Below, piece after piece: positions 28,501 to 39,042 of a stretch of 64,000 nucleotides of DNA. The notes under the pieces were generated by a model. That model ran no database searches, was not told the DNA's origin, and saw only the letters and a list, made by a program, of their open reading frames with translations. The DNA lies in the NCBI RefSeq assembly GCF_900496995.4, contig NC_044019.1, forward strand, positions 2,604,001 to 2,668,000, written 5' to 3'. Position 1 is the first letter of the stretch. Each line of letters starts with the position of its first letter. The stretch comes from Aquila chrysaetos chrysaetos. Its lineage: Eukaryota; Chordata; Aves; Accipitriformes; Accipitridae. A program made the translations under genes and the position numbers.

Positions 28501-31500
28501 GCACCCACCTGGGGTCCCCCCGTTTTACCCCAGGGACACCGTCCCTCCCCAGCTGACTGTCCCCTCCGGTGCCGTCCCCTCTGCAGCACCTGCGGCCCCG
28601 GCGGGCAGTGGCAGTGCGAGGACCATGCCTGCTTGATGGACGGGGAGCTGATCGACGCCGTCAACAGGGGCAATTACGGGTAAGGACCGGGCACCGGGAG
28701 GACGGGGAAGGGATCCTTCGCCCCTCGGTGCTTTTTGGGGCACTCTTGACCCTTGCCCCTTCCTCCCACACAGCTGGAGAGCCGCCAACTACAGCCAGTT
28801 TTGGGGCATGACGCTGGAGGACGGGATCCGGTACCGCCTGGGCACCTTCCGACCCTCTCCCACCGTCATGAACATGAACGAGATGCACGTGAGTCCCCAC
28901 AGATGGAAGGGGAAACTGAGGCACGCCAAGGATTGAGCCTGCCTGTCCCATGGCTTCACCCAGTGCTTTACCATCCCCCTCGGCTAGCAATGTCCCCGCA
29001 GTGTCCCCGACCCCGGGAAGGGGCTCTGCAGCCGGAGGGGGGGGGAAGCAGGGAAGGGGCCGTGCTGGGTGGGTGCCGCGGGCAGCCCTTGTGTTTGGAG
29101 ACGGCAGCTCAGCAAATTCCCCCTGACAATCCCCGGGCTGCCAGTGTTGTTTTTTCCCCCGTTCCTCCGTGCCGGTTTCCCATCGGAAAGCCGGCCCCGC
29201 AGCTGCTGAGTCGGCAGAGACGGCTGCGCCAGCGCTTTGCGAGTGGGGTGCCTCCGTCTGCCCCCGGGGCCGCACCTGAAACTGGACACCCCCCACCCCC
29301 CTATTCAGGGTGGGCAGCGGCTGGGGGTCCCATGGGTGCTGGCGGGGACCGAGCGTCGTGCACGGTGCACGCCCAGCGCCCTGGCCTTGACTCCCGGCGA
29401 GGTTTAATTTTAGAGGTGCTTCCTGCGCTGGGATAAGCCGGGTGTCCCGGCCGTGTCCTCCCCAGGAAGGCTGAGCTATGCAAGGCTGGGGTGGGGGCAC
29501 CGTTCCCCCCCCCCCGAAGCGGAAAGGCTGGATGTGAGTCAGCGGCTGGGCAAGAGCCAGCCAGAGGCCACAATGAGGGGCTTAAGGCACCCAGCGCCGT
29601 GCACTTGTGGCAGGGCAACACCGCCCTTGCTGGGGTCCAAGACCAAACGCTTGGTGCTGTTGTGGCATAAGGAGCTGCTGGGGCTGAGGAGCCCAAATTT
29701 AGGGAAAGTTGAGGGATCCAGCTCCTCTGCGACAAGGGGGCACCCGAATCCTGGTCACGCTCAGCCAGGGCTACGGGCATCCCCATCCCGAGGGGCCCTG
29801 CAGTGGGGCTGGGGGATGCTAACGCGGGCTGGGGGTCACGGCTCCGAGGATGCCCCGGGAGCTGCTGGGGATGGACTGCTGCGAGTGGGGGGAAGGTCCC
29901 TGTGCGGTGACCCCCCCCCCCCATGCCTCGGCTCTGCCTCCGCAGATGAACATGGACTCCAACGAGGTGCTGCCTCGCCACTTTGACGCGGCGGCAAAGT
30001 GGCCCGGGATGATCCACGAGCCCTTGGACCAGGGCAACTGCGCCGGTTCCTGGGCCTTCTCCACGGCGGGTGAGATGGGACAGGACGGGATGGGGTGGCC
30101 GGTGGGGGCGGACGGGGACTAAACCTGCTGCCGCGGGGCTGGGGAGCGGAGCAGGACCCGGGGGAGCAGCCGGCGCTCCCTGACCCCCTGCTCGCTTCCA
30201 GCCGTCGCCTCGGACCGCATCTCCATCCACTCCATGGGACACATGAAGCCCGCCCTGTCGCCCCAAAACCTCCTGTCCTGTGACACCCGCAACCAGCGGG
30301 GCTGCAGCGGGGGCCGGCTGGACGGCGCCTGGTGGTACCTCCGCAGGCGAGGGTGAGTGGGGACGGGATGCGCAGGGCAGAGGCTGCCCCGGTGCTGGGG
30401 TGGGATAAGGGGGTTCAAGGCTCACCTGGGGAGAGCCCAGGGGTGCCCCGTGCACATCGGGCCCCCGGAGCTGTCCCTTGGGCAGGCGGGGACCGAGGGC
30501 TGCCAGCCCGGGTGGGGATGGAGAGTGGGGTTTGGGGATGGGGATGGGAGTGGGGATGGAGCCGGGTGGTCCTTCCCTTCCTCATGTCCTTGTCCCTTCG
30601 CCCAGGGTGGTGACAGACGAGTGCTACCCCTTCACCAGCCAGGAGAGCCAGCCGGTGGCACAGCCCTGCATGATGCACAGCCGCTCCACGGGCAGGGGCA
30701 AGCGGCAGGCGACGGCACGCTGCCCCAACCCCCAGACCCACGCCAACGAGATCTACCAGTCCACCCCTGCCTACCGCCTCTCCTCCAGCGTGAGTGCCTG
30801 CGGGCCGGGGCCGGGCAGAGCCGCCCGCGTGGGCGAAGCAGGAGCCGTTTGGTGTGGGGAGCGGGAAGGGGCTTGGCTCGGGGTGGTTTCCCTAAGAAAG
30901 CCAAATTTGGAAATGAAGCTGGGAAAAACCCGCTGCGGAGCCCCCAGGGGAGCTGCTCCTCCATTCGGCATCTCCACAACACCCACCCGTGGGTGCCGAA
31001 ACGGTCTCTGCCTGCGTCCCCAGGGGGTGGGGAGGGCAGTGCCGGGGGTCCCGGTCCCAGCCCCGGTACCACCCAAGCTCTGTGCTTGCAGGAGAAGGAG
31101 ATCATGAAGGAGCTGCTGGAGAATGGCCCCGTGCAAGGTAGGGAGCCAGCGTGGGCACCCCATCCTTGAGCCCCGAAGCCGGGTGCTGCAATGGCCAGGG
31201 GGAGGAGGTGGTGGGGGGAAGCTGCCCTGCTTGGGGCCGGGGGCAATTGTGGGAGCCAGGACCCCCCTCCTCAGCTGCTGTCCCTGATTAATGTTTAGCC
31301 ACATTCCCCGGGCAGTGCCGTGCTCTCGCTGGCCCCGGGGTGCCCATCACGCTGCCCACACCAGCAGGCACTTGTTGCTCATTAACTCCTGAGACTTAAT
31401 CTCCATCTCAGCAGTTGGTTTTGTTTTACTTTATTGTTTTTAATTCTCTGAGTCTTGTCACATCGCCCACGTGATGTGACATCTGGCTGCCGCCTTCCCT

Positions 31501-32602
31501 CCTCCCGGGCGATGCCCTGTGTCCCCGGTGCCTGTATCCTCCACCCTGGGGGACGTGGAGCCCCAGGAGCTCGGCACCCCATCCCTCGGGACAGGGTCAG
31601 CATCCCCAGACCCTCTCCCCCTGCCCGCAGCCATCCTGGAGGTGCACGAGGACTTCTTCATGTACAAGAGCGGGATCTATCGGCACACGCCGGTGGCCGA
31701 GGGGAAGAGGCCGAAGCACCAGAGACATGGGACCCACTCAGTCAAAATCACCGGGTAGGTGGCGGGTGGCATGGGGGGCTCTGGGGCATGTGAAGAGCCC
31801 TGCTGCAGGCAGGAGAAATGTTTTTTTCAGGGGAGGAAAGGTGTCCCCTTCCTCTGGGCATGGAGAAGAAGCCGGGAAGGAAGGAGGGTGCAGGGAGCGA
31901 TGGCAGGGAGCCCTGCCAGGGGCTGATGCTCCCCCCAGGGTGGTGGCCACAAGTGACACGAGTGTGCGGTGCTCAGCCCCCTCAAAGGAGGGAGGTGGGA
32001 GCGGGGCTGGCTGCCCTGTGCCGGCAGCTTCCTTCCTCATCCCCATAGTTAAATATACCTGCCTGTATTTCGGGAGCGGACGTAAATACCTCAGCCTGGC
32101 CCTCGGGGAGGTGCTGAGGCCAGGAAACGACTGGGGTCAACACAGCACCCCGCTATCGCAGTGCCCGGTGGGGTGATGCCCGCGGTATGGGCTGCAGCCC
32201 GAGGGGGTGCCCCGGGACCCCCGCTCACTGCCCTGCCCTTCCAACGCAGGTGGGGAGAAGAGCAGCTGCCTGATGGCCAGACCCAAAAATACTGGGTGAG
32301 TGTTGGCGGGTGTCAGAAGTTTGTTGGGGCTCAGTCGTTAGGGCGGGTGGCTGCAAGTGCTGCTTTCCCATGCCCAGGTGGGATTCAGCTCAGGGATGGG
32401 GGGGGGGGGGGGGTCGGCTGGGCCACCCAGCGCTGAGCCGTGTCCCGTGTCCCCTCCACAGACCGCGGCCAACTCCTGGGGCACGGCGTGGGGCGAGGGC
32501 GGCCACTTTCGCATCGCCCGCGGCGTCAACGAGTGCGAAGTGGAGACCTTCGTGGTGGGCGTCTGGGGCCGTGTCAGCATGGAGGACATGCCCCACAAGT
32601 GA
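25560..32602 (+). CDS. TINAGL1: TINAGL1, tubulointerstitial nephritis antigen-like 1
   Basis: Secreted matricellular protein (lipocalin-7) that binds integrins and matrix proteins. Coding exons: 25560-25860, 26612-26675, 28587-28679, 28774-28888, 29946-30069, 30202-30352, 30606-30789, 31092-31137, 31631-31754, 32250-32295, 32462-32602. They join in frame to 462 residues (human 467). Residues 1-19 form a signal peptide. A cysteine-rich somatomedin-B-like segment follows at about 43-90, then a short von Willebrand C-like segment at about 101-135. A papain/cathepsin B-like domain starts near residue 205. The catalytic Cys is replaced by Ser226 (context NCAGSWAFS), while His395 (GTHSVKI) and Asn420 (AANSWG) remain, so it should be inactive as a protease. 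The exon-2 acceptor is taken at 25528, and a second AG at 25537 is possible. The tail [10 protein letters not shown] matches human TINAGL1 rather than TINAG. The gene lies tandem to KCNQ4 and convergent with PEF1. Confidence 0.96.
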
Positions 32603-33459
32603 GCGCCCCGCTGCCCCGCTGTCCTCCCACCCCGGGGCCCCCCCCAGCCCCGCAGATGTCCTTGTCCCTACGATGGCCCTGCCCAGCACCGCAGCCCCTC
32701 CGTCTCCTCCTGGGGGTACCCGTGGGGTGGGACCCCCACGCAGCCCCGTGCCGCTGGGCAGGGGGATGAGACTGTCCCCTGGGTCCCCATCCCCGGGGGG
32801 CCGCATGCCCCCGCTGTGCTGACGCTGCGGCTGGGTGCAATGGCGCGTGCATGGGGTGTGCGGACGGGGGTGCCCCGGGGGCCGGACCCACATCCCGTGG
32901 GATTTACCAGCTAATCCCCCCGCCCCAGGCTTGGCTGGGCTTCGGTGGCGGCTGGGGGCTCTTCAAAGGTGGCCGCCCCCCGCCCTGGCCGGTGCTGATG
33001 GCTTCACCCCCCTTCTCCCACTGCCGGCGAGCACGTGTCCGGGGCTGGGGGAGCGCTGCAGCGGGACCCCCGGGGCTCCTGCACCCCCATATCTGCCCCC
33101 CCAACTCCCCTCGCCCAGGCATCCCTGGAGCCAGGGGAGTAAAATAACCCAGCAGTGCCCGGGGGGGGGGGGTTTCATCCGTGCCCCCAGGGCTGAAGGA
33201 GTCCCAAGGCTGGGTGTTGCCAGCTGGGGATCAGGACGGGGTCCCCTCCGTCCCCCCTGCCTGTCCCTATGGTGCTATGGCCCCTGCCACCCCCCTGGGG
33301 ACCGGGGACGGCTCAGCCCCACAGTGTCCCTGTCCTGGTGGGGCCACAATTGGGGACCACGCAGCAGCACAGCCCAGGTCCTCCCACCCTTTCCCCCCAC
33401 TCCACCCGGGGCTGTACTTTTAAGACTTTTTGTATTTATTTTGCTTTTTATTATTTGTA

Positions 33460-33465
33460 AATAAA
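33460..33465 (+). terminator. TINAGL1: TINAGL1 polyadenylation signal AATAAA
   Basis: A canonical AATAAA in an AT-rich patch 858 bp after the TINAGL1 stop, giving a 3' UTR of about 0.9 kb. GT-rich sequence follows. Confidence 0.85.
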
Positions 33466-33769
33466 ACTTATTGAAGCCTTATTGCTAGGAGGGTCTGCTC
33501 CTTCCCCAGCCCTGTTCGGGGAGGCGGGGGGGGGGTCGCATGGCCCCACTGCCCCCCGCCTGCCCTGTCCCGGGGAGGTGGGGGGGACCCAGCCGTGACC
33601 CCAGGAAGAGCTGCAGGGCGAGATAAGGCCCCGCTCATTGTGCGTCTTCCGGCTCCCCGTGACGGCGGCCAGCATCGGCGGCCAGCACCGGCGGCCAGCG
33701 CTGGACCCGCCACGGGCACGCGCAGCCACACGGGCCACCGCAGCCTCCACCGTGGCCAGGAGTGTCACC

Positions 33770-34400
33770 TGTTGCAAACGAGCGGTTTGGGTCGCTTAAA
33801 GAATCACCGTCGAGGGTATGAGCGAAAGTGATTTAATAGGAGTTTATAAAAGCACGACTTCACAAAGTTTGATGTCAAGGTTCGCTCTTATTACTTAATC
33901 CATGGATGAAGTGTATGAGGAAAAATCAAGTAAGAATTAAACTAGGATGATTTAAACAGAGACCGAAGATGCAAAAGGTCATCTTTTTGAGAAACATACA
34001 AAGGAAAATAGGGTGAGAATTGATTTTTCCTGATTTGCACAGAGATCGGAGGTGCAGAAAGGTAGGGGAGACCCTCCCGTTGAGTCGTGAGGTTCAGGAA
34101 GACCCCCTTGCTTTCTCAGCTCCTGATGGAGCTTAGGTGCATCTGGATCGACTTCTAGTCCCAGACTTGGGCAACGGTTTATGTCTGAAAGGATTATGTG
34201 TGTAGCAGCAGTCTGAGGTTCATTCACGGTTTAAGGGGAATCACAAGACTTAGCAGCACTTAATCATTGACTAATTTAACATTTACGAAGTAGAACTTAC
34301 TACAGTCAACAGTGGCTTAATTGTAGATTTGAAAGGGCAATACTATACTTGCTATCGGATACCTGGGTCAATTCACACACGCACGCACACAAACACTAAG
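33770..34400 (-). mobile_element. Probable endogenous-retrovirus LTR, minus strand
   Basis: An abrupt AT-rich block in GC-rich surroundings. Read on the minus strand it has a TATA-like TTTATAAAC, an ATTAAA signal shortly after, and an end in ...CAACA at 33770, the layout of U3-R-U5. The 5' limit is uncertain because the block runs into a (TA)n tract at 34402. No coding domain is present and no clear target-site duplication was found. I think of a class II (ERVK-like) LTR, but cannot name the family. Confidence 0.4.

Positions 34401-34401
<1 letters not shown>

Positions 34402-34437
<36 letters not shown>
34402..34437. repeat. (TA)n microsatellite
   Basis: About 18 uninterrupted TA dinucleotides at the edge of the probable LTR. 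Confidence 0.95.
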
Positions 34438-34440
<3 letters not shown>

Positions 34441-34449
34441 AGAGGTATA

Positions 34450-35395
34450 CCTGTTAAAAATTCCCCTTGGGTTCAGTGACATATTCATGTCAAATGTCTC
34501 AGCGTTTCTCAACGGGCGAAGGGGTGACCCCCCCGAGGAGCGAAGGCTTTCAGCCCGGGTCCCGCCGTCAGCTTTCGGCAACGGTCCTCCGATTTTGGCA
34601 GCCCGGAGAGTTTGCGAGCTCCGAGCGGCGTCCGCCTCAGCGGGAGATGCCCGGTCGCAGCCCGCTGCGGTCCAGGAGAGCTCGAAGGGCCTCGCGCGGG
34701 ACCGCCGCTCGTGGGTTTGCGAGGTGGTTGCCTTTGGAGGGTGTAATTCCGTTCTGGCTGTAATTTTGGCCAGGAAAACGCAAAGGTGGGCCGCGATCGA
34801 GGCAGCAAGAGTCTCGGCTACGGTTCCAGGTGCCGGGGTTTCGGCTGCGGTTAGCGGGTGCCTAATTGTCCTCACTTGCCGTGTTGTAGCCGGGGTAAGA
34901 AAGTTCTGGGCTGTCGCAGCTCGCTGTCCAAGAATGTGATGTTGGCGCATCCTGACATGGCAGTGTGGCCTGGAGGGGGGGGGCCTGCGCCACCATGGCC
35001 ACCCCACAGCCCGGACTGCCACCACAGCCGGGTGTGCGCCACCACAGCCACCCCGGCCGCCGCAGCGGGGCCGGGGGCAGGGTGGGGAAGCCGAGCAGGC
35101 CCGTGAGGTGTGGGTGTTGCTTTTTAAAAATGTATTTATTCTTTGCTTTTCCTCTTTCTCCCCGCCCCCCCCCCCCCCCCAGCCCCTCAGCAGCTGAGGA
35201 GAGGGGGGTGTGTCCGCCCCCCCCCCGCGAGCGTGGAGCGGGGCGCCACCTGGCGGCGGCAGCCTGCACCCGCGCCCAGCCGCACCCGGCGGGGCCGGGG
35301 CCTCTGCGCAGGCGCAGAGCCGCGCGCCGGGGCGTGGGCAGGGACACACCCCCCGCGACCCCTCCCGCGTGTGGGGGTGCGTGTACACACGGACG
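34450..35395. other. Unassigned GC-rich stretch, no gene recognised
   Basis: A CpG-rich 0.9 kb between the TA tract and the large minisatellite. A minus-strand open frame runs through it and the neighbouring repeat, but no domain is recognisable. The part to about 34,960 may belong to the same retroviral element as the probable LTR. A CCACAGCC/GCCACC-rich patch lies at 34,990-35,070. Confidence 0.35.
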
Positions 35396-36068
35396 GACTG
35401 CTGGGGTTTGTTTGTATGTGTGTGTGTATACATACACACTCGCGCACCCCCTGACACCACCGTGGCTTTTTTTTAATATATGCACATACACACTAACAGA
35501 CACTGCTGGGGGTGTGTGGGTTTTTTTAAATATACACACACACCACTGTGGTTTTTATATACATACACACACACACATACTAACAGACACTGCTGGGGGG
35601 TTTTTTTGTATGTTCTTATACAGACTCACACACACACTAACAGACACTGCTGTTTATGTACATACACTCACACTCCAACAGACACTGCTGGGTTTTTTTA
35701 TATATATTTATACACACACTCTAACAGACACTGCTGTTTATATACACACACTCACACACTAACAGACCCTGCTGTTTATATATACACACACACACTCACA
35801 GACACTGCTGGGTTTTATTTGTATGTTTTTGTACAGAGACTCGCACACACACTAACAGACACTCCTGTTTATGTACTGTCGTGGTTTCAGCCCAACCCAG
35901 GACATGTACATACACCCACACTCTTAACAGACACTGCTGGTTTTTATATATATACACACACTGCTGGGTTTTATTTGTATGTTTTTATACATAGACTCAC
36001 ACACACACTCACAGACACTGCTGTTTATGTACATACACTCACACTCTAACAGAGACTGCTGGTTTTTT

Positions 36069-36102
<34 letters not shown>

Positions 36103-36231
36103 GACACTGCTGTTTATATACACACACTCACACACACTGCTTTTTTTTTTTTTAATGTATATTTATACACACTCAGGCTAAAAATCCCTGCTGTTTATGT
36201 GCGCACACACACACTAACAGACACTGCTGGA

Positions 36232-36276
<45 letters not shown>

Positions 36277-36850
36277 ACACCGCTGTTTGTACATGTACAC
36301 GCTAACAGACACAGCAGTCCATGTTAGTGTGTGTGTGTACATACATGTATAAACAGCAGTGCCGGGGGGGGGGTGTCTATATATACTGTTATATATACAC
36401 ACAGAGAGCAGCAGCCTTTAGTGTGTGTATATTACAAAGAGCAGTGTCTGTTAGAATGTGTGTATATATAAACGGGGGGGGGTGATAAATAAACAGCAGT
36501 GTCAGCATGTGTGGGGATATATATATATATACACACATTTCACAAAGAGTGTTCTCTGTGTTCATGTGTGTATATCCACAGGTGTCAATAAGTATGTGTG
36601 TGTATATATGCATATACGCAAGGGTGCCTGTTAGTGTGTGTATATATACACGGGGGTGTCACTCTGCATGTATGCATATACACCCCCCCATCTGTGTGTG
36701 TGTATATATATTTATGTGTGTGTATACACATATGTACACCCTCCACCATATATACACACACTCAGAGGAGTGTCAGTAAGTGTGCGTGCACACAGTGTGG
36801 TGTTTGTGTGTATTTGTATATACACAGGGTTATCTGTTAGTGTGTATTTA
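35396..36850. repeat. Large TG/TA-rich minisatellite that inverts orientation
   Basis: Imperfect tandem units of roughly 35-60 bp built around ACACTAACAGACACTGCTG plus TTTATATACACACACTCACA-type tracts. To about 36,300 the units read in one direction (ACAGACACTGCTG). From about 36,310 to 36,850 the diagnostic core appears as its reverse complement (CAGCAGTGTCTGTTAG). The second half is thus an inverted partner of the first. Open frames here encode only Thr/His/Tyr/Val-rich repeats and are not genes. Confidence 0.85.
35877..35904 (-). mobile_element. 28-bp LTR remnant with 5-bp target duplication
   Basis: The insert starts TGTCGTGGTTTCAGCCC and ends ACCCAGGACA. These match, in reverse orientation, the end and the start of the solo LTR at 36856-37428 (about 14/16 and 9/10 bases). 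TGTAC directly precedes it (35872-35876) and directly follows it (35905-35909). Neighbouring minisatellite units at 35651 and 36021 show the uninterrupted site. It looks like an LTR of the same family that lost all but its tips. Confidence 0.6.
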
Positions 36851-36855
36851 TATAT

Positions 36856-37428
36856 TGTCCTGGTTTTGGCTGGGATAGAGTTAATTTTCTTCCTAGTAGC
36901 CGGTATGGTGCTGGTTTGAGTTCAGGGTGAGAAGAATGCTGATAACACATTGATGTTTTCAGTTGTTGCTAAGTAGGGTTTATACCAAGTCAAGGATTTT
37001 TCCCCTTCTCATACCCAGCCAGCAAGAAGGCTGGAGGGGCACAAGGAGTTGGGAGGGGACACAGCCGGGACAGCTGACCCAAAGTGGCCAAAGGGGTATT
37101 CCATACCACATGATGTCATGCCCAGTATATAAACTGGGGGGACTTGGCCTGGGGGAATCGCTGCTCAGGAACTAACAGGGCATCAGCCAGTGAGTGGCAA
37201 GCAATTGCATTGTGCATCACTTGTATATTCCAATTCTTTTATTAGTATTGTCATTTTATTATTGTTACTATTGTTATGAGTTTCTTCCTTTCTGTCCTAT
37301 TAAACTGTTCTTATCTCAACCCACGAGTTTTACCTTTTTCCTTCCAATTCTCTCCCCCATCCCACTGTGGGGGGGGTGGAGTGAGCGGCTGTGTGGTGCT
37401 CAGTTGCTGGCTGGGCTTAAACCGCGAC
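36856..37428 (+). mobile_element. Solo LTR of an avian endogenous retrovirus (ERVL-like)
   Basis: A 573-bp block beginning TGTCCTGG. A TATATAAA box lies at 37126-37133 with a CRE-like TGATGTCA just before it. An ATTAAA polyadenylation signal is at 37299-37304, and the block ends near AAACCGCGAC. This is the layout of a complete LTR. It closely resembles a long-terminal-repeat family I know from many neoavian genomes, and the ERVL-type class is from memory. No gag, pol or env follows, so it is a solo LTR. It lies at the edge of the TG/TA minisatellite, and no target duplication is clear, perhaps because the right end has drifted. Confidence 0.75.
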
Positions 37429-37439
37429 CTGTACGCACA

Positions 37440-38280
37440 GGGCTCTGTGTGCGTGTGTGTGTATATACAGGGGTATTTATGTATACACACACAGACAGAC
37501 TTCCCTGGGTATTATATATATATATGTTTACATACCTATGCACACACTCAGCCCCAGCTGGGGTCACAGCCCCCCCCCCCAGCCATCCCTGCTGTTGCAC
37601 AACAGCCCTGGCCAGGAGGGGTGACAGCCCGCACAGGCAGCGACAGCCACAGCACAGGTGACAGCGTGGGGTGGGGAGAGGCAGCCCCCACCGCCTCTGC
37701 TTTAAACCTCTCTGATCTACAAGGCTGGGCAGCTCTGACTCAGCCAGAGACAACGAGAAATATTGTTGGAATGATGAGTGATGCTCTAGAACAAAAAGTC
37801 CTGCCTTTGGCTGAAGCTGAGGAAAACACCGACATCTGGTTATTGCTTCTAAAAGCATCAGATAAGGTACTCGGTCTTTTAACTATTTTGTTTCATAAAA
37901 ATCCCTTTAGATATACAGTAGCAACCTGTTTTTCAAAAAGCATCTCAGATTTCTCATCAAGGCCAATTAAAGGATAACCACCTGCTCATCATTTTAAAAC
38001 CACAGGAAAGAAAACCTTTCTGTTGGTCAAATCTTTACTTGTACCTCAGCAGGAGACCCCAGCACTTTATTTTCTCCAAGTTGACAGGAAACATGTAAGA
38101 ACTAACTTCAGGAAAGTGTGCCGAGCCCTGGGAGCAGCACCCAGAGCAGGGGTACAGGCACAGAAGGGCACGTCCCCTCCCTGCACCCAGAGCTGCTGCT
38201 GGCCCCGCGGGGGGTGACACGAGGCAGGGCAGCGTCCCTGTGAGCCGCTTCGCAAACACAAACCACCCAGCGACCAGTGC
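37440..38280. other. Intergenic, end of repeat block and single-copy-looking DNA
   Basis: It begins with a further short TG/TA tract (37,445-37,550). Then comes about 0.7 kb of moderately AT-rich DNA without repeats. A plus-strand open frame enters from the LTR and ends at 37977, but no domain is recognisable. HCRTR1 is expected in this interval in mammals, and no seven-helix receptor sequence is visible on either strand. Confidence 0.5.
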
Positions 38281-38289
38281 ACATCGCCT

Positions 38290-38295
38290 TTTATT
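38290..38295 (-). terminator. PEF1: PEF1 polyadenylation signal AATAAA
   Basis: On the minus strand an AATAAA lies 748 bp after the PEF1 stop codon, which sets a 3' UTR of about 0.75 kb. Confidence 0.8.
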
Positions 38296-39042
38296 CAAAA
38301 GCTGTAAAAATAAGCTCTAAACCGTTTCCGAGTTTGGCTTCGGCAGACAGAGATGAACTGAAACAGACATTGGCAACAAGGCGGGGGGGGGGGGTTCGAT
38401 GATCCTGCGTGTGACTGCAGCAACGTGGCCCGTTCCAGCAGCCTGGAGAGAAACGGGGCTCAGACCCCCAGGAAAGCTGGAGTGTTTCCAGCACAGCCGA
38501 GGGGTTGGATGTGCTCCCGGCGAGGAAGTGCAGTCTGCGAGGCAAGGAAGGACGAACTCTGCCATCGCTTGTGTCCTTCCTGCTGCTTTTCAAATGAAGG
38601 CTCAGCTCTTGGTCACTGGAAAGTCCCCAAAAGCAAGCCGAGACAGAGATATTCCACTGCAGACATCCAGCCAAGCAGAGGGACAGCGCAGGTGGGGTAT
38701 AAGTATGATTTTGTGTCTGGCGAGGGAAGATCTAAGCACTCCCTGGGAGGCATGGCACAGGCTACTGGTTTGGCTGTCCTACCCCACAGCACGGCCCCAG
38801 AACCGGGCTCCAGTTTGGCATGGAGGCACCCGCTGCCATCGAGTGGGGACAAGGAATCGAAGCCGGGAGGGCCCCAGCAGGGCTCAGGGCTCCTCGGACA
38901 GAGCAGGCTGGAAAGCCGGCCCAGGGGAACAGCTTGCTCTTCAGGAGGCTCAGCCACAACCGAGCACGAGGCTGAGGGGGGCTGCTGCTCCTGGAGAGCC
39001 CCGCAGAGCTCCCGGCCGGCTCACAGCCCTCGGCCGAGGGTG

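Noticed and set aside
35480-36049. Thr/His-rich open frame as a protein gene
   Set aside because: It is a translation of the TG/TA minisatellite and ends with it.
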